A stretch of 64,000 nt of DNA, from positions 186,001 to 250,000 of the forward strand of contig NZ_AP024881.1 of the NCBI RefSeq assembly GCF_024347675.1, given 5' to 3'. This DNA is from Vibrio ishigakensis (lineage in GTDB: Bacteria > Pseudomonadota > Gammaproteobacteria > Enterobacterales > Vibrionaceae). Made by a program: the position numbers and the translations under genes. How positions within the stretch are numbered: position 1 is the stretch's first letter; each line of letters starts with the position of its first letter. Shown one piece after another: positions 19,279 through 30,687 of the stretch. The notes beneath the pieces were generated by a model, which worked only from the letters and a program-made list of their open reading frames with translations, did not search any database and had not been told where the DNA came from.

Positions 19279-19953
19279 ATGAAAGACTTTCTAATCGCTC
19301 CATCCATTCTATCCGCAGATTTTGCTCGCTTGGGCGAAGACGTTGAGCGCGTTCTTGCTGCTGGAGCGGACGTGGTGCACTTCGATGTAATGGATAACCA
19401 TTATGTTCCAAACCTGACCTTTGGTGCACCTATCTGTAAGGCCTTGAGAGATTACGGCATCACTGCACCTATCGATGTGCATCTTATGGTGAAGCCTGTT
19501 GATTCCATCATCCCTGACTTTGCCAAAGCCGGTGCCAGCATGATCACCTTCCATGTTGAGGCGTCTGAGCACGTTGATCGTACCTTACAGCTTATCAAGC
19601 AACACGGCTGTCAGGCAGGTGTAGTGTTAAACCCAGCAACGCCACTTTCTCATCTGGATTACATCATGGATAAGGTAGACCTGATCCTACTGATGTCGGT
19701 AAACCCAGGCTTTGGTGGTCAATCCTTTATCCCTCATACTCTAGATAAACTGCGTGAGGTGCGTAAGCGTATCGATGCAAGTGGTCGCGATATCCGTCTA
19801 GAGATTGACGGTGGTGTGAAGGCTGAGAATATCCGCGAAATCGCAGAAGCGGGCGCAGATATGTTTGTCGCGGGTTCGGCTATCTTCAATCAGCCTGATT
19901 ACAAAGAGGTTATCGAACAGATGCGCGCTGAACTGGCCAAAGTTAATGGTTAA
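19279..19953 (+). CDS. rpe: ribulose-phosphate 3-epimerase
   Basis: A 224-residue TIM-barrel metal enzyme that interconverts ribulose 5-phosphate and xylulose 5-phosphate in the pentose phosphate pathway. It shows [26 protein letters not shown] and [12 protein letters not shown], which hold metal and phosphate ligands. The start [12 protein letters not shown] gives the usual length; the frame is open further upstream but carries no matching sequence. The end overlaps gph by 8 bp. Confidence 0.97.
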   Translation: MKDFLIAPSILSADFARLGEDVERVLAAGADVVHFDVMDNHYVPNLTFGAPICKALRDYGITAPIDVHLMVKPVDSIIPDFAKAGASMITFHVEASEHVDRTLQLIKQHGCQAGVVLNPATPLSHLDYIMDKVDLILLMSVNPGFGGQSFIPHTLDKLREVRKRIDASGRDIRLEIDGGVKAENIREIAEAGADMFVAGSAIFNQPDYKEVIEQMRAELAKVNG

Positions 19954-20623
19954 GTTTATCGCTTTTGATTTGGATGGCACGCTGGTAGACAGTGTGCCTG
20001 ACCTTACGGTTGCCGTAGATAAGGCGATGCTTTCTATGGGGCGCGACGGCGTTTCTGAGGAGCAGGTTCGTGAATGGGTTGGCAATGGGGCAGATAACCT
20101 AGTCGCCCGAGCGCTAAGTCAAAGCTATCATATCGACCCCAGCATCAGTGATGAACTCAAGCTGCAGGCTCGAGTCGAGTTCGACCATTTCTATGCCGAG
20201 TGTGGTCATAATGAGAGTCACCTTTATCCGACGGTAAAAAATACCCTAGAACAGCTTTTTGCAGAGGGTTATCAATTGGCAATCGTCACCAATAAACCGG
20301 GGCAATTTGTTCCAGATATCTTAGAGCAACACCAGATCGCACATTTATTTGTTGAGGTGGTCGGTGGTGACGCTCTACCTAAGCGCAAGCCTGATCCTAT
20401 GCCTCTTGAATATCTAATGGATAAATATGGTATGGCACATAATCAGATGATCTTGGTAGGTGATTCCAAAAACGATGTATTGGCAGCCAAGAATGCAGGT
20501 ATTGGTTCGGTGGCGCTTCCATATGGTTATAACCATGGCGAGCCTATTGAAGACTCCAATCCGGACTTTTTGATTCAGCAGCTGTCGGGTCTTAAACAAG
20601 TGCTGCATCAGTTGAGTCAATAA
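19946..20623 (+). CDS. gph: phosphoglycolate phosphatase
   Basis: A 225-residue HAD-superfamily hydrolase that removes phosphate from 2-phosphoglycolate. The nucleophile motif [10 protein letters not shown] lies at residues 6-15, the second motif contains TNKP, and the Mg-binding [11 protein letters not shown] is near residue 170. The ATG overlaps the rpe stop, giving translational coupling, and fits the family's N-terminus. Confidence 0.95.
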   Translation: MVKFIAFDLDGTLVDSVPDLTVAVDKAMLSMGRDGVSEEQVREWVGNGADNLVARALSQSYHIDPSISDELKLQARVEFDHFYAECGHNESHLYPTVKNTLEQLFAEGYQLAIVTNKPGQFVPDILEQHQIAHLFVEVVGGDALPKRKPDPMPLEYLMDKYGMAHNQMILVGDSKNDVLAAKNAGIGSVALPYGYNHGEPIEDSNPDFLIQQLSGLKQVLHQLSQ

Positions 20624-20710
20624 CTGACCAAGAAGCCATGCATTTTTAGCTATATCAGCGCAAAAAAGCGTTTTTTTGCTAGAAATATACTCGTTGATGA
20701 GTACACTGCT

Positions 20711-20740
20711 TTGTTCAACATTTGATTTAATTTGTAGTAT
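20711..20740 (+). promoter_or_regulatory. possible trpS promoter
   Basis: TTGTTC (20711-20716) and TAGTAT (20735-20740) are 18 bp apart, ending 15 bp before the trpS ATG. Only a weak match; trpS might also be read through from gph. Confidence 0.3.
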
Positions 20741-20755
20741 TGAGGAAGTCATAAC

Positions 20756-21781
20756 ATGAGCACGAAACCTATTGTGTTAAGTGGTGTTCAACCGTCTGGT
20801 GAACTAAGCATTGGTAACTACCTAGGTGCTCTGCGTCAGTGGCATCAGATGCAAGATGATTATGACTGCCAATACTGCGTGGTAGACCTGCACGCGATCA
20901 CTGTTCGCCAAGAGGCTGCAGCCCTGCGTGAGGCGACTCTAGATGCACTAGCCGTGTGTCTTGCAGTTGGCGTTGATCCTAAGAAGAGCACTCTATTTGT
21001 TCAGTCTCACGTACCAGAGCACGCTCAGCTAGGTTGGGTTCTTAACTGCTACACCCAAATGGGTGAGCTTAACCGTATGACTCAGTTCAAGGACAAGTCT
21101 CAGCGCTATGCTAACGATGTGAATGTAGGTCTGTATGACTATCCTGTGCTGATGGCTGCGGATATCCTACTGTATGGTGCACACCAAGTGCCTGTAGGTA
21201 ATGATCAGAAGCAACACCTTGAGCTTGCTCGTGATATCGCGACTCGTTTCAACAACCTTTACGGCAGTGCAGAAGCGCCAATCTTCCAAGTTCCTGAACC
21301 GTACATTCCTAAGGTGAATGCGCGCGTAATGAGCCTGCAGGATGCGACCAAAAAGATGTCTAAGTCAGACGATAACCGCAAGAACGTTATCACTTTGCTT
21401 GAAGAGCCTAAATCGATCATCAAGAAGATTAACAAGGCGCAAACGGATCCAGATAACCCACCTCGCATCGCCTACGATGTAGAGAACAAGGCGGGTATTG
21501 CAAACCTTATGGGTCTTTACTCTGCAGCTACGGGCAAGACATTCGAAGAGATTGAAGCGCAATACCAAGGTGTGGAAATGTACGGTCCATTCAAGAAGGA
21601 TGTAGGCCAGGCGCTTGTTGCTATGCTTGAGCCTATCCAGTCTGAGTACCACAGAATCCGCAATGACATTCCTTATCTAAATGAGGTAATGAAAGCGGGT
21701 GCTGATAAGGCTTCTGAGAAAGCAGCGGTAACTTTGGACAAGGTTTACCAAGCTGTGGGCTTTGTTCAGCGTCCTCGCTAA
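20756..21781 (+). CDS. trpS: tryptophanyl-tRNA synthetase
   Basis: A 341-residue class I synthetase charging tRNA-Trp. The HIGH-type motif appears in [13 protein letters not shown] (residues about 12-24) and the KMSKS loop in KKMSKSDDN (about 200). Length and position after gph are as in Vibrio. It is followed by a strong terminator. Confidence 0.97.
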   Translation: MSTKPIVLSGVQPSGELSIGNYLGALRQWHQMQDDYDCQYCVVDLHAITVRQEAAALREATLDALAVCLAVGVDPKKSTLFVQSHVPEHAQLGWVLNCYTQMGELNRMTQFKDKSQRYANDVNVGLYDYPVLMAADILLYGAHQVPVGNDQKQHLELARDIATRFNNLYGSAEAPIFQVPEPYIPKVNARVMSLQDATKKMSKSDDNRKNVITLLEEPKSIIKKINKAQTDPDNPPRIAYDVENKAGIANLMGLYSAATGKTFEEIEAQYQGVEMYGPFKKDVGQALVAMLEPIQSEYHRIRNDIPYLNEVMKAGADKASEKAAVTLDKVYQAVGFVQRPR

Positions 21782-21810
21782 GCATCCCCAAGCTAAATAA
21801 CTGTGTTAGA

Positions 21811-21845
21811 ATGCCACCGCCCAAAGCGGTGGCATTGTTTTTTTG
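21811..21845 (+). terminator. intrinsic terminator after trpS
   Basis: TGCCACCGC (21812-21820) pairs with GCGGTGGCA (21826-21834) around CCAAA, then TTG and a run of seven T. It ends the dam/rpe/gph/trpS unit 28 bp before pabA. Confidence 0.88.
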
Positions 21846-21861
21846 GAGCCAGGCTGTTCTC

Positions 21862-22446
21862 ATGCTGTTGATTATCGATAACTACGACTCGTTTACTTAC
21901 AACCTCTATCAGTACTTTTCTGAGCTAGGTTGTGAGACTCAAGTGGTGCGTAACGATGCCATCACCATACAAGAGATAGAAGAGTTGGCGCCGGAGGCTT
22001 TGGTTATCTCACCAGGACCTTGTACCCCAGATGATGCTGGTATCTCCCTTGAAGTTATTAATCACTTCATGGGTAAACTGCCCATTTTAGGTGTTTGCCT
22101 TGGTCACCAAGCCATAGCTCAGGTTTTAGGTGCCAATGTGGTGCGTGCTGAAAAGGTGATGCACGGTAAAACCACGGCTATTAGGCACAACGACTCGGGT
22201 GTGTTTACTGACCTCAATAATCCGCTAACGGTTACTCGCTACCATTCATTGGTAGTAGAGAAAGCGTCACTCCCTGCTTGCCTAGAGATGACCGCATGGA
22301 CTGTCGATGATGCAGGTAATCCCCACGAAATTATGGGTTATAGACATACTTCTTTACCTATCGAAGGCGTACAGTTCCATCCAGAATCGATCAAGACCGA
22401 ACAAGGTCACGAAATCCTGAAAAACTTTCTGAAACTGGTCTCATAA
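21862..22446 (+). CDS. pabA: aminodeoxychorismate synthase glutaminase component (PabA)
   Basis: A 194-residue class I glutamine amidotransferase. It starts [19 protein letters not shown], with catalytic Cys79 in [11 protein letters not shown] and the His-Glu pair in VQFHPESI. It supplies ammonia to PabB for p-aminobenzoate and folate synthesis. The same fold serves TrpG in anthranilate synthase; the absence of trp genes here and the location next to astC favour PabA. The start at 21862 follows a GGAGCC site after the terminator. Confidence 0.92.
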   Translation: MLLIIDNYDSFTYNLYQYFSELGCETQVVRNDAITIQEIEELAPEALVISPGPCTPDDAGISLEVINHFMGKLPILGVCLGHQAIAQVLGANVVRAEKVMHGKTTAIRHNDSGVFTDLNNPLTVTRYHSLVVEKASLPACLEMTAWTVDDAGNPHEIMGYRHTSLPIEGVQFHPESIKTEQGHEILKNFLKLVS

Positions 22447-22546
22447 CGAGCCGTTATTAGACCTAGCTCTTAGTACAATTATCTATCCTGCTTCACATTG
22501 TCTATATTTCATCCCGATTTAGGGGGGATTTATATACAGTTTACCC

Positions 22547-22576
22547 TTGAACTAGTTAATAAATTGTTAATACAAT
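22547..22576 (+). promoter_or_regulatory. probable promoter of the astC-astA-astD operon
   Basis: TTGAAC (22547-22552) and TACAAT (22571-22576) are 18 bp apart, about 87 bp before astC. I saw no clear sigma-54 GG-N10-GC element, unlike the E. coli ast promoter, and no convincing ArgR box. Confidence 0.5.
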
Positions 22577-22650
22577 GCGCTTACAGAGGAAATCTCTTTT
22601 GAACTTTGTTATTAGCAAATTTTCTAACTTAGTGTCAGGAGAGGAAGTAA

Positions 22651-23874
<1,224 letters not shown>

Positions 23875-23898
23875 GTTTTCTATCAGGAGGATAGTGCG

Positions 23899-24918
23899 AT
23901 GTTGGTAGTACGCCCAATAACCAAGGAAGATTATAACGCTCTCTATATGTGTGCAGAGGAGTCGGGGCATGGATTTACATCCTTGCCGGTGAACGAAACC
24001 CTGCTGAACAATCGAATCGATCATTCAATAAATAGCTTTGCTAAGCCCGATGTCACCGAACCCGGAGATGAGGGGTACTTGATGGTTGGGTTCGATAGTG
24101 AAACCGGTGAGGTAGCCGGCACTACAGGTATAGAGGCCGCGGTTGGTTGGGACGTACCATTTTATTCTTACCACATCAGCAAGGTGGTTCATTCATCCCA
24201 GGCTTTGGGGGTTAACAACGTAGTTCGTCTGTTGACTTTCGGCAATAATTACACCGGATGTTCTGAGATCTGTACCCTGTTTCTACGCCCGAGCTTTCGA
24301 GGCGGCCTCAACGGCAGATTGATGTCTAAGTGTCGCTTCTTAATGCTGGCAGAGCACCCACATAGATTCTCACAGACCATCTTTGCTGAGATGCGCGGTG
24401 TGTCTGATGCTGAGGGCAAGTCTCCATTCTGGGAATGGCTACAGGACCACTTTTTCTCTATAGATTTTACCCATGCAGATTATCTAACAGGTACAGGCAA
24501 CAAGGGCTTTATTGCTGATTTGATGCCTAAGCTGCCTATCTATATCAACCTATTGAGCGAAGAAGCCCAAGCTGTGATTGGCAAGGTGCATGACAACACC
24601 AAACCTGCTTTGCGTCTTTTGCAAAAAGAAGGCTTTATCTGCCGTGATTATGTCGACATCTTCGATGCAGGTCCAACGGTTGAATGTGACCTAAACAATA
24701 TCGATACCGTAAGGCAATCCTTCAGAGCTAAGGTCTCTATCGCTGAACACAGCAGCACACAGCACTATCTGATCTGTAATACCTCTTTTGAAAACTTCAG
24801 AGCGGTGGCTCAGCCGGCAGCCTTCGACAATGAATCCCAGACGGTGATCTTGTCTAGAGAGGTGGCAGAGGCTCTAGAGGTCGCCAGCGGTGATTGGGTG
24901 CGCATGACCGCACAATAG
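23899..24918 (+). CDS. astA: arginine N-succinyltransferase
   Basis: A 339-residue enzyme of the AstA family that transfers succinyl from succinyl-CoA to the alpha-amino group of arginine, the entry step of arginine catabolism. It begins MLVVRPITKEDYNALYMCAEESGHGFTSL in pieces characteristic of the family, with LRPSFRGGLNGRLMSKCRFL as the acyl-CoA region. It sits 24 bp after astC behind AGGAGG, and before astD. Confidence 0.95.
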   Translation: MLVVRPITKEDYNALYMCAEESGHGFTSLPVNETLLNNRIDHSINSFAKPDVTEPGDEGYLMVGFDSETGEVAGTTGIEAAVGWDVPFYSYHISKVVHSSQALGVNNVVRLLTFGNNYTGCSEICTLFLRPSFRGGLNGRLMSKCRFLMLAEHPHRFSQTIFAEMRGVSDAEGKSPFWEWLQDHFFSIDFTHADYLTGTGNKGFIADLMPKLPIYINLLSEEAQAVIGKVHDNTKPALRLLQKEGFICRDYVDIFDAGPTVECDLNNIDTVRQSFRAKVSIAEHSSTQHYLICNTSFENFRAVAQPAAFDNESQTVILSREVAEALEVASGDWVRMTAQ

Positions 24919-24948
24919 GTTCAATAAAACAAACAAGGAACGATTGGA

Positions 24949-26409
24949 ATGACAACGCATTTTATTGCAGGGGAGTGGATCTCTGGCCAAGGCGCCGATA
25001 TCCAGTCTCAGTCTCCGTATAACAGCCAAACTATCTGGCAAGGACACAGCGCAACTGAAGGTCAAGTAGAGCTAGCGGTAATGGCCGCACGCACTGGCTT
25101 TCTTAGTTGGAAAAAGAAGAGCTTTGCAGAGCGCGAACAGATAGTATTGCGCTTTGCAGATCTAGTAAAAGAAAACGCTGAGCTGATCGCTGAGACCATT
25201 TCTAAAGAGACGGGTAAACCTATCTGGGAAACTCGCACAGAAGCCGCTGCAATGGCGGGCAAGATAGGTCTATCCATCAAGTCTTATCACGAAAGAACCG
25301 GTACTAAACACAAGCAGGTAGGTGCCAACGATGTGACCTTACAACATCGCCCGCTGGGTGTGCTAGCTGTGTTTGGCCCATATAACTTTCCAGTACACCT
25401 TCCAAATGGACACATAGTTCCTGCACTTCTTGCTGGCAACACTGTGGTGTTTAAGCCATCTGATCTGACTCCGCTTTGTGGTGAGCTTGCAGTCAAACTA
25501 TGGCAAGAAGCAGGCCTTCCATCGGGTGTGGTCAACCTAGTGCAAGGTGGTAAAGAAACGGGTATCGCACTAGCGAGTTCAAATAAGATCGATGGCCTAT
25601 TGTTTACCGGTAGCGCTAATACCGGTCATATCCTGCATCGTCAGTTTGCGGGTCAGCCAGAGAAGATGTTGGCGCTAGAGATGGGGGGCAACAACCCGCT
25701 TATCGTCTCTGAAGAATATGGCGACTTAGATGCAGCTGTGTACACCATTATCCAGTCGGCGTTTATCAGTGCCGGTCAGCGTTGTACCTGTGCGCGTCGT
25801 CTTTACGTGCCGCAGGGTGAGGCCGGTGATGCTTTGGTCGCTCGTCTAGTAGAGGTGACTAAGCAGCTTAAGATGGACCAGCCGTTTGCAGACGACCAAC
25901 CTTTCATGGGCACGCTCATCTCCCGCACTGCAGCGCAGCAGATCGTTGCTGCGGCAGAAGAGTTGGTAGGTAAGGGCGCAGAGTACCTTCTCAAAGGTGA
26001 GCTTGGTGAGAGTGCTTTCTTGTCTCCGACTATCCTTGAAGCTTCTGCTATCGATACCCTACCGGATGAAGAGTACTTCGGTCCACTGCTGCAGGTTGTG
26101 CGCTATTCTGGCTTTGAGAAGGCGATTGAGCTGGCTAACGACACTCAATATGGTTTATCGGCTGGGCTAATCTCGACGCGCGATGCTGAGTGGGAACAGT
26201 TCTCTGATGAGATCCGTGCCGGAATCGTGAACCGCAATCGCCCGATTACCGGAGCTAGCGGTGATGCACCATTTGGCGGCCCGGGTGCTTCTGGCAACCT
26301 AAGACCGAGCGCGTTTTACGCGGCGGATTATTGCGCGTATCCAATGGCATCTATCCACGGTGCTGAGCCATTATTGCCTGAGTCTCTATCACCGGGCATC
26401 ACCATGTAA
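24949..26409 (+). CDS. astD: succinylglutamate-semialdehyde dehydrogenase
   Basis: A 486-residue NAD-dependent aldehyde dehydrogenase. Catalytic residues are visible in [10 protein letters not shown] (glutamate) and [12 protein letters not shown] (cysteine), and [19 protein letters not shown] is typical of AstD. It oxidises N-succinylglutamate semialdehyde to succinylglutamate. The astB and astE genes that complete the route are not in the window. It is 30 bp after astA and 15 bp before the DUF1338 gene. Confidence 0.95.
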   Translation: MTTHFIAGEWISGQGADIQSQSPYNSQTIWQGHSATEGQVELAVMAARTGFLSWKKKSFAEREQIVLRFADLVKENAELIAETISKETGKPIWETRTEAAAMAGKIGLSIKSYHERTGTKHKQVGANDVTLQHRPLGVLAVFGPYNFPVHLPNGHIVPALLAGNTVVFKPSDLTPLCGELAVKLWQEAGLPSGVVNLVQGGKETGIALASSNKIDGLLFTGSANTGHILHRQFAGQPEKMLALEMGGNNPLIVSEEYGDLDAAVYTIIQSAFISAGQRCTCARRLYVPQGEAGDALVARLVEVTKQLKMDQPFADDQPFMGTLISRTAAQQIVAAAEELVGKGAEYLLKGELGESAFLSPTILEASAIDTLPDEEYFGPLLQVVRYSGFEKAIELANDTQYGLSAGLISTRDAEWEQFSDEIRAGIVNRNRPITGASGDAPFGGPGASGNLRPSAFYAADYCAYPMASIHGAEPLLPESLSPGITM

Positions 26410-26424
26410 TTTCAAGGAGGGAAT

Positions 26425-27216
26425 ATGGGAGCTGAACAACTGTTCGAGCAACTTTGGGGTGATTTTTGCGAGCGTCTGTGCCCGTCATCACACACGATTC
26501 ATGAGTTGCTAAAGCAAGACCAAGCTTTGATTAACGACCACATCGCGTTGCGCACCTTTGGTGTCGACCCTGTGTCATTGCCGACTCTAGCCAAGCCTTT
26601 TATTGAGCTTGGTTACGAGAAAGGTGGCGACTATGTGTTCGAGAGTAAAAAGCTGATTGCAGAGCATTATCAGCACCCTGACCCTAAAATGCCAAAGGTG
26701 TTTATCAGCCAGCTTCAACTGCACCTGTGCTCGAATGAGTTGCGTAATGTTGTGCTTAAGCTGGTAGACCAAATCGATGCAGACAAGCTATCTGGCTCCG
26801 ATTTCTTACATCAAGGTCGCTTGTGGGACCTTAGCTATGGTGAATATCAGATCCTAGCCAGCGAGAGTGAGTATGCAGCTTGGGTTGCGGCGCATGGCTA
26901 TGGAGCGAATCATTTTACGGTAAGCGTGAATCAGTTGGCTGAGTATGAGGAAGTGGCTGAGGTGAACGGCTTTTTGAAGCAAAAAGGCTTTGCCATTAAC
27001 AGCTCGGGTGGAGAAGTAAAAGGCTCTCCTAAGGTGTTATTAGAGCAGTCATCGACTATGGCGGACAAAGTGGACGTAGCATTCTCTGATGCTGTGCACT
27101 CTATCCCTGGTGGGTTCTACGAGTTTGCCAAGCGTTATCAAGATAACCAAGGCGAGCTCTACCATGGCTTTGTGGCCGCCTCGGCAGACAAGATATTCGA
27201 GAGCACCAACAATTAG
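26425..27216 (+). CDS. DUF1338 protein, 2-oxoadipate dioxygenase/decarboxylase-like (VOC fold)
   Basis: A 263-residue protein of the DUF1338 family. Larger members such as HglS convert 2-oxoadipate to D-2-hydroxyglutarate using a non-haem iron. Residues that would form the metal triad can be seen: His39 in NDHIALRTFG with nearby Arg43, His163 in GANHFTVSVN, and Glu233 in GGFYEFAKRY. It is the last gene of the ast operon, behind AAGGAGG, so it is probably co-regulated with arginine degradation. The actual substrate is unknown; a role in amino acid catabolism is inferred from family and context. Confidence 0.82.
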   Translation: MGAEQLFEQLWGDFCERLCPSSHTIHELLKQDQALINDHIALRTFGVDPVSLPTLAKPFIELGYEKGGDYVFESKKLIAEHYQHPDPKMPKVFISQLQLHLCSNELRNVVLKLVDQIDADKLSGSDFLHQGRLWDLSYGEYQILASESEYAAWVAAHGYGANHFTVSVNQLAEYEEVAEVNGFLKQKGFAINSSGGEVKGSPKVLLEQSSTMADKVDVAFSDAVHSIPGGFYEFAKRYQDNQGELYHGFVAASADKIFESTNN

Positions 27217-27220
27217 GCAT

Positions 27221-27251
27221 AAAAAAACCGCTACTAAGTAGCGGTTTTTTT
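27221..27251. terminator. bidirectional terminator between the ast operon and crp
   Basis: An A run, CCGCTA (27228-27233), a short loop and TAGCGG (27239-27244) followed by seven T form a terminator usable by both convergent units. Confidence 0.9.
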
Positions 27252-27266
27252 GAATCTGAATTCGGC

Positions 27267-27899
27267 TTAGCGAGTACCATATACCACGATAGTCTTACCG
27301 TGAGCTGAGATAAGGTTCTGCTCTTCTAGCATCTTCAAGATACGACCTACTGTCTCACGAGAACAACCAACGATTTGGCCGATTTCTTGACGAGTGATCT
27401 TGATTTGCATGCCATCTGGGTGCGTCATAGCGTCAGGTTGTTTTGCAAGATTCAGTAGAGTCTGTGCGATACGACCAGTAACGTCTAGGAACGCCAAGTC
27501 ACCAACTTTTTGGCTAGTTACTTGTAGGCGTTTCGCCATTTGTGAAGACAGACGCATTAGGATGTCTGGGTTCACTTGGATTAGCTGACGGAACTTCTTG
27601 AATGAGATCTCTGCAACTTCACAAGGTGATTTTGCACGAACCCAAGCTGTACGCTCTTGGTCTTCTTCAAAAAGACCTAGCTCACCGATGAAGTCGCCTT
27701 GGTTAAGGTAAGAAAGAATCATTTCTTTACCTTCTTCGTCCTTAATTAGAACGGCAACAGAGCCTTTGACGATGTAATACAAAGTTTCCGCTTTTTCACC
27801 AGCGTGGATCAGCGTACTTTTAGAAGGGTATTTGTGGATATGACAGTGGGACAAAAACCATTCTAATGTTGGATCCGTTTGAGGTTTACCTAAAACCAT
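27267..27899 (-). CDS. crp: cAMP receptor protein
   Basis: A 210-residue global regulator almost identical to E. coli CRP. The cAMP-binding beta roll occupies residues about 1-110, including [19 protein letters not shown], the dimer helix about 111-137, and the C-terminal helix-turn-helix is [21 protein letters not shown] (about 169-189). It binds TGTGA-N6-TCACA sites. A site of that form lies in its own upstream region at 28066, pointing to autoregulation. It is downstream of prkB in the same direction but separated by 213 bp. Confidence 0.98.
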   Translation of the reverse strand: MVLGKPQTDPTLEWFLSHCHIHKYPSKSTLIHAGEKAETLYYIVKGSVAVLIKDEEGKEMILSYLNQGDFIGELGLFEEDQERTAWVRAKSPCEVAEISFKKFRQLIQVNPDILMRLSSQMAKRLQVTSQKVGDLAFLDVTGRIAQTLLNLAKQPDAMTHPDGMQIKITRQEIGQIVGCSRETVGRILKMLEEQNLISAHGKTIVVYGTR

Positions 27900-27996
27900 A
27901 TTCTTATCTTCCTCTCTTTAGCGAGCATATTTGTATTGTTGCCTATGAGTGTTCAAGGCTTGTAGTTGCTGCTACTACTTTTATTTTGTACTACGA

Positions 27997-28081
27997 ATAG
28001 TATCCTTTTTTTTGCCACATTTCTTGATTTTGATCGGTCAGAATTGCCGAAAATGTAAACAAAATTGTGGCTTTTATCACA
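27997..28081 (-). promoter_or_regulatory. crp promoter region with a CRP site
   Basis: Read on the minus strand, TGTGA-TAAAAG-CCACA occupies 28081-28066 and matches 9 of the 10 conserved CRP positions. A TACTAT hexamer on the minus strand at 28002-27997 is a plausible crp -10 with a weak -35. The CRP site would be centred about 80 bp upstream of the start of transcription. Autoregulation of crp is established in E. coli; this arrangement is inferred. Confidence 0.6.
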
Positions 28082-28112
28082 GTCTCGGACAAGAGTGTGT
28101 GCTGTGTATCGT

Positions 28113-28982
28113 TTAGCCTATCTTTCCGGTTTCTAAAAGCTGTTGCAGGATAGGTCTGATAATCAGCTCCATCGCAAAGCTCATCTTGCCTCCCGGCACA
28201 ACTAAGGTGTTGTGGCGAGACATAAAAGAGCCATCAATCATAGCCAGCAGATATGGGAAATCGACATTTTTAAATCCGCGCATTCGAATCACCACAAAAC
28301 TCTCATCTAGGCTTGGGATACCTTTCGCATTTAGCGGGTTTGAGGTGTCTACGGTCGGAACGCGTTGAAAGTTGATATGTGTACGTGAAAATTGCGGGGT
28401 GATGTAATTCAGATAGTCGTCCATTGAGCGAACGATAGAGTCGGTAACCGCCTCTCGAGAATGACCACGATCGCGAGTATCACGAACGAATTTTTGTATC
28501 CACTCCAAGTTTACGATAGGCACCATGCCGATCAGAAGGTCCACATGCTTGGCCACATGACAGTTGTGGTCCACTACCGCGCCATGCAGGCCCTCATAGA
28601 AAAGCAGGTCGCTGTTCTCAGGCAGTTCTTGCCACGGAGTAAAGGTACCCGGCATCTGATTATAGGGAACTGCTTCATCGAAGGTGTGCAGATAACGGCG
28701 TACCTTACCTTCGCCTTTCTCACCGTACTCTTTAAAAAATTCTTCTAGGGCTGGGAAGTCGTTAGCCTCAGGGCCAAAGTAGCTGATGTGTTTACCTTGC
28801 TCTTTGGCTTTGCGAATAGCGACATCCATCTCGGGGCGAGTAAAGCGATGAAAGCTATCGCCTTCTACCCACGCAGCCTGAACCTTCATCATGTTGAACA
28901 TCTTGCGAAAGGTTTCTGAGGTGGTGGTAGTGCCTGCTCCAGAAGAACCGGTTACCGCTATGATGGGATGCTTGGCTGACAT
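28113..28982 (-). CDS. prkB: phosphoribulokinase-like protein PrkB
   Basis: A 289-residue P-loop kinase with GSSGAGTTTT at residues 12-21 and the FYEGLHGAVVDH block typical of phosphoribulokinases. It is homologous to E. coli PrkB, found beside crp in many gammaproteobacteria that have no Calvin cycle. Its physiological substrate is not known. It leads, in the same direction, from yheU with a 23 bp gap. Confidence 0.92.
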   Translation of the reverse strand: MSAKHPIIAVTGSSGAGTTTTSETFRKMFNMMKVQAAWVEGDSFHRFTRPEMDVAIRKAKEQGKHISYFGPEANDFPALEEFFKEYGEKGEGKVRRYLHTFDEAVPYNQMPGTFTPWQELPENSDLLFYEGLHGAVVDHNCHVAKHVDLLIGMVPIVNLEWIQKFVRDTRDRGHSREAVTDSIVRSMDDYLNYITPQFSRTHINFQRVPTVDTSNPLNAKGIPSLDESFVVIRMRGFKNVDFPYLLAMIDGSFMSRHNTLVVPGGKMSFAMELIIRPILQQLLETGKIG

Positions 28983-29005
28983 GACGTTCCTTGTCGAATG
29001 TGAGT

Positions 29006-29227
29006 TTATAGTAGTTGTGAGTTTTGGCTTACTTTGATGTCTATTGTCTCATGCAATTCTGAATAGACGATGACAGCTTGTCCGTTTTTTAGCTGCATAA
29101 GCACCTGATCGACTTTGTCTTGTAGGCTTGCCTCGACACTTCCATAGTCTGTGCCTTCACGAAGCACGAATTCTTTGACTAGGTTTTCTAGGGTCTCAGG
29201 GCTAATTTCTTGCCAGGGTACGATCAT
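29006..29227 (-). CDS. yheU: YheU family protein
   Basis: A 73-residue UPF0270 protein beginning [17 protein letters not shown] and containing VLREGTDYG, matching E. coli YheU ([20 protein letters not shown]). No function is established. It overlaps the yheT 3' end by 26 bp, so the two are translated from one message. Confidence 0.92.
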   Translation of the reverse strand: MIVPWQEISPETLENLVKEFVLREGTDYGSVEASLQDKVDQVLMQLKNGQAVIVYSELHETIDIKVSQNSQLL

Positions 29228-30224
29228 GATTTACATCTTGGTAATAAATTGAAGATACAAATTTATCATAAAAAGCGGGAACCACCATCTCCAACCAGAA
29301 TTTTGGTGACGAAGGAGTGCCCTGAATAAAGCCAACATGCCCGCCTTTTGGCATTAGGTGGTAGGTGATGTTGTCTGCCAGCTTGAAATTTGGGATGACC
29401 TCATCGGTCATAAAGGGGTCATCCTTGGCGTGGATCAGATTTATTGGAATAGAGGTCTGATTTAATTTAGGAAGGCCCGAACATTTTTGATAGTAGTCAC
29501 GCGCATTCAAGAAACCATGCAAGGGAGCCGTAATCGCATCATCAAACTGATGAAGGAAGCGCATATTCTGTATGGTCTCTCTATCGATCCCAAGTTTGTC
29601 TTCCAACAGGTGAAGTTTTTGTAGGGCCGACTGCTTTAGCGAGCCCAATAGGTAACTGTTATAAAGCTTTGAAAAGCCACGCTCGATACGTTTGGAGCAG
29701 GCGGCTAAATCCAGTGGTGCCGAGATGATGGTCGCTTCATTCAGTAGAGGTTGGTCGGCGTACTTGGCTAAGTAGTTCACCAGCATGTTACCGCCAAGGG
29801 AGATGCCTACTGCTACTTTGGGATTGTATGGGAAGCGTTGGTGCAGGTGCTCTAAGAAAAGGCGCGCGTCTTCGGTTTCTCCCGAGTGGTAGGCTCTGGC
29901 CTGCTTGTTTGGTTTACCGCTACAACCGCGAAAGTGCATCATCACCGATAGCCAACCTCTTTGCGCAAAGGCTTGCATCAGACCATTAGCGTAAGGGCTG
30001 TTGAAACTTCCTTCTAGTCCATGAAAAAGCACAAAAATAGGTTTGCGATAGGCTTGAAGTTGATTCCAGTCTTCGCTCCAGGCGAGATCTAAAAAGTCAC
30101 TGTCTGGGGTTTGGATGCACTCCCACATGGGAGTAAATAATGGCGCCTTGCGCACAAACCTAGGCAGCAGGGTCTGCAGGTGAGGGTTGGTCATGCTCCA
30201 ATGTGGCTTGAATAGGGTATCCAT
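29202..30224 (-). CDS. yheT: YheT family alpha/beta hydrolase
   Basis: A 340-residue hydrolase of the UPF0017 family. The sequence starts with [17 protein letters not shown], characteristic of YheT, includes the oxyanion-type HGLEGS block, the nucleophile elbow GISLGGNM, and the late Asp and His in HAKDDPFM and GGHVGF. Substrate unknown; relatives are short-chain carboxylesterases. Gene order yheS, TIGR02444 gene, yheT, yheU, prkB, crp is conserved. Confidence 0.93.
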   Translation of the reverse strand: MDTLFKPHWSMTNPHLQTLLPRFVRKAPLFTPMWECIQTPDSDFLDLAWSEDWNQLQAYRKPIFVLFHGLEGSFNSPYANGLMQAFAQRGWLSVMMHFRGCSGKPNKQARAYHSGETEDARLFLEHLHQRFPYNPKVAVGISLGGNMLVNYLAKYADQPLLNEATIISAPLDLAACSKRIERGFSKLYNSYLLGSLKQSALQKLHLLEDKLGIDRETIQNMRFLHQFDDAITAPLHGFLNARDYYQKCSGLPKLNQTSIPINLIHAKDDPFMTDEVIPNFKLADNITYHLMPKGGHVGFIQGTPSSPKFWLEMVVPAFYDKFVSSIYYQDVNHDRTLARN

Positions 30225-30228
30225 ACTT

Positions 30229-30687
30229 TTAATGCTTACTAAAGATAAAGGCTATGTGTTCCGCTCCCAGTTGATGGCAGTAGTCATCGGTTAAATGTGG
30301 CACCTCTACCTTATCTAACTGCAACTGATGGATGGCATCGACAATATCGGCTTGTTGCTGGCGCTCTAGGTGGAGTTCGAATTGCAGAGACTCACGATAT
30401 AGGGTGTCAGGTAGGTGCTGCTTTGTTTTACGTCGCAGTTCGCGAAACTGGTGCAAAAGTGGCTCGGTGCGTCCAAGGCTTTGGAGCATTCGCGGCCACT
30501 CTTGGTTTGGAAAAGATAGCTGATGTTGATCGAGCCAACGAAGGGCAAGCAGTAGATTTACGTTGCCGTGAAATTGATTCTGTAGGGTAAGGCACGCCTC
30601 TTTGATTTCCCGCTCGGAGTAGTACTGTAGGCTAAATTGCCACAGGCTATCGATGGTCAAATTGCTATTGGGCGTGCTTTCCGTCAT
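30229..30687 (-). CDS. TIGR02444 family protein of unknown function
   Basis: A 152-residue cytosolic protein with no signal peptide or membrane segment. It contains the helical blocks LWQFSLQYYSEREIKEACLTLQ (in part) and WPRMLQSLGRTEPLLHQFRELRR, which I recognise as the TIGR02444 type found next to yheS in Vibrio and Pseudomonas. Function is unknown. It overlaps the 3' end of yheS by 4 bp (ATGA), indicating coupled translation. Confidence 0.8.
   Translation of the reverse strand: MTESTPNSNLTIDSLWQFSLQYYSEREIKEACLTLQNQFHGNVNLLLALRWLDQHQLSFPNQEWPRMLQSLGRTEPLLHQFRELRRKTKQHLPDTLYRESLQFELHLERQQQADIVDAIHQLQLDKVEVPHLTDDYCHQLGAEHIAFIFSKH

Noticed and set aside
20660..20690. A- and T-rich stem near AGCGCAAAAAAGCGTTTTTTTGCT as a gph terminator
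   Set aside because: The stem is mostly A-T and lacks a clean GC core, so I could not support it as a terminator, although some attenuation is possible.
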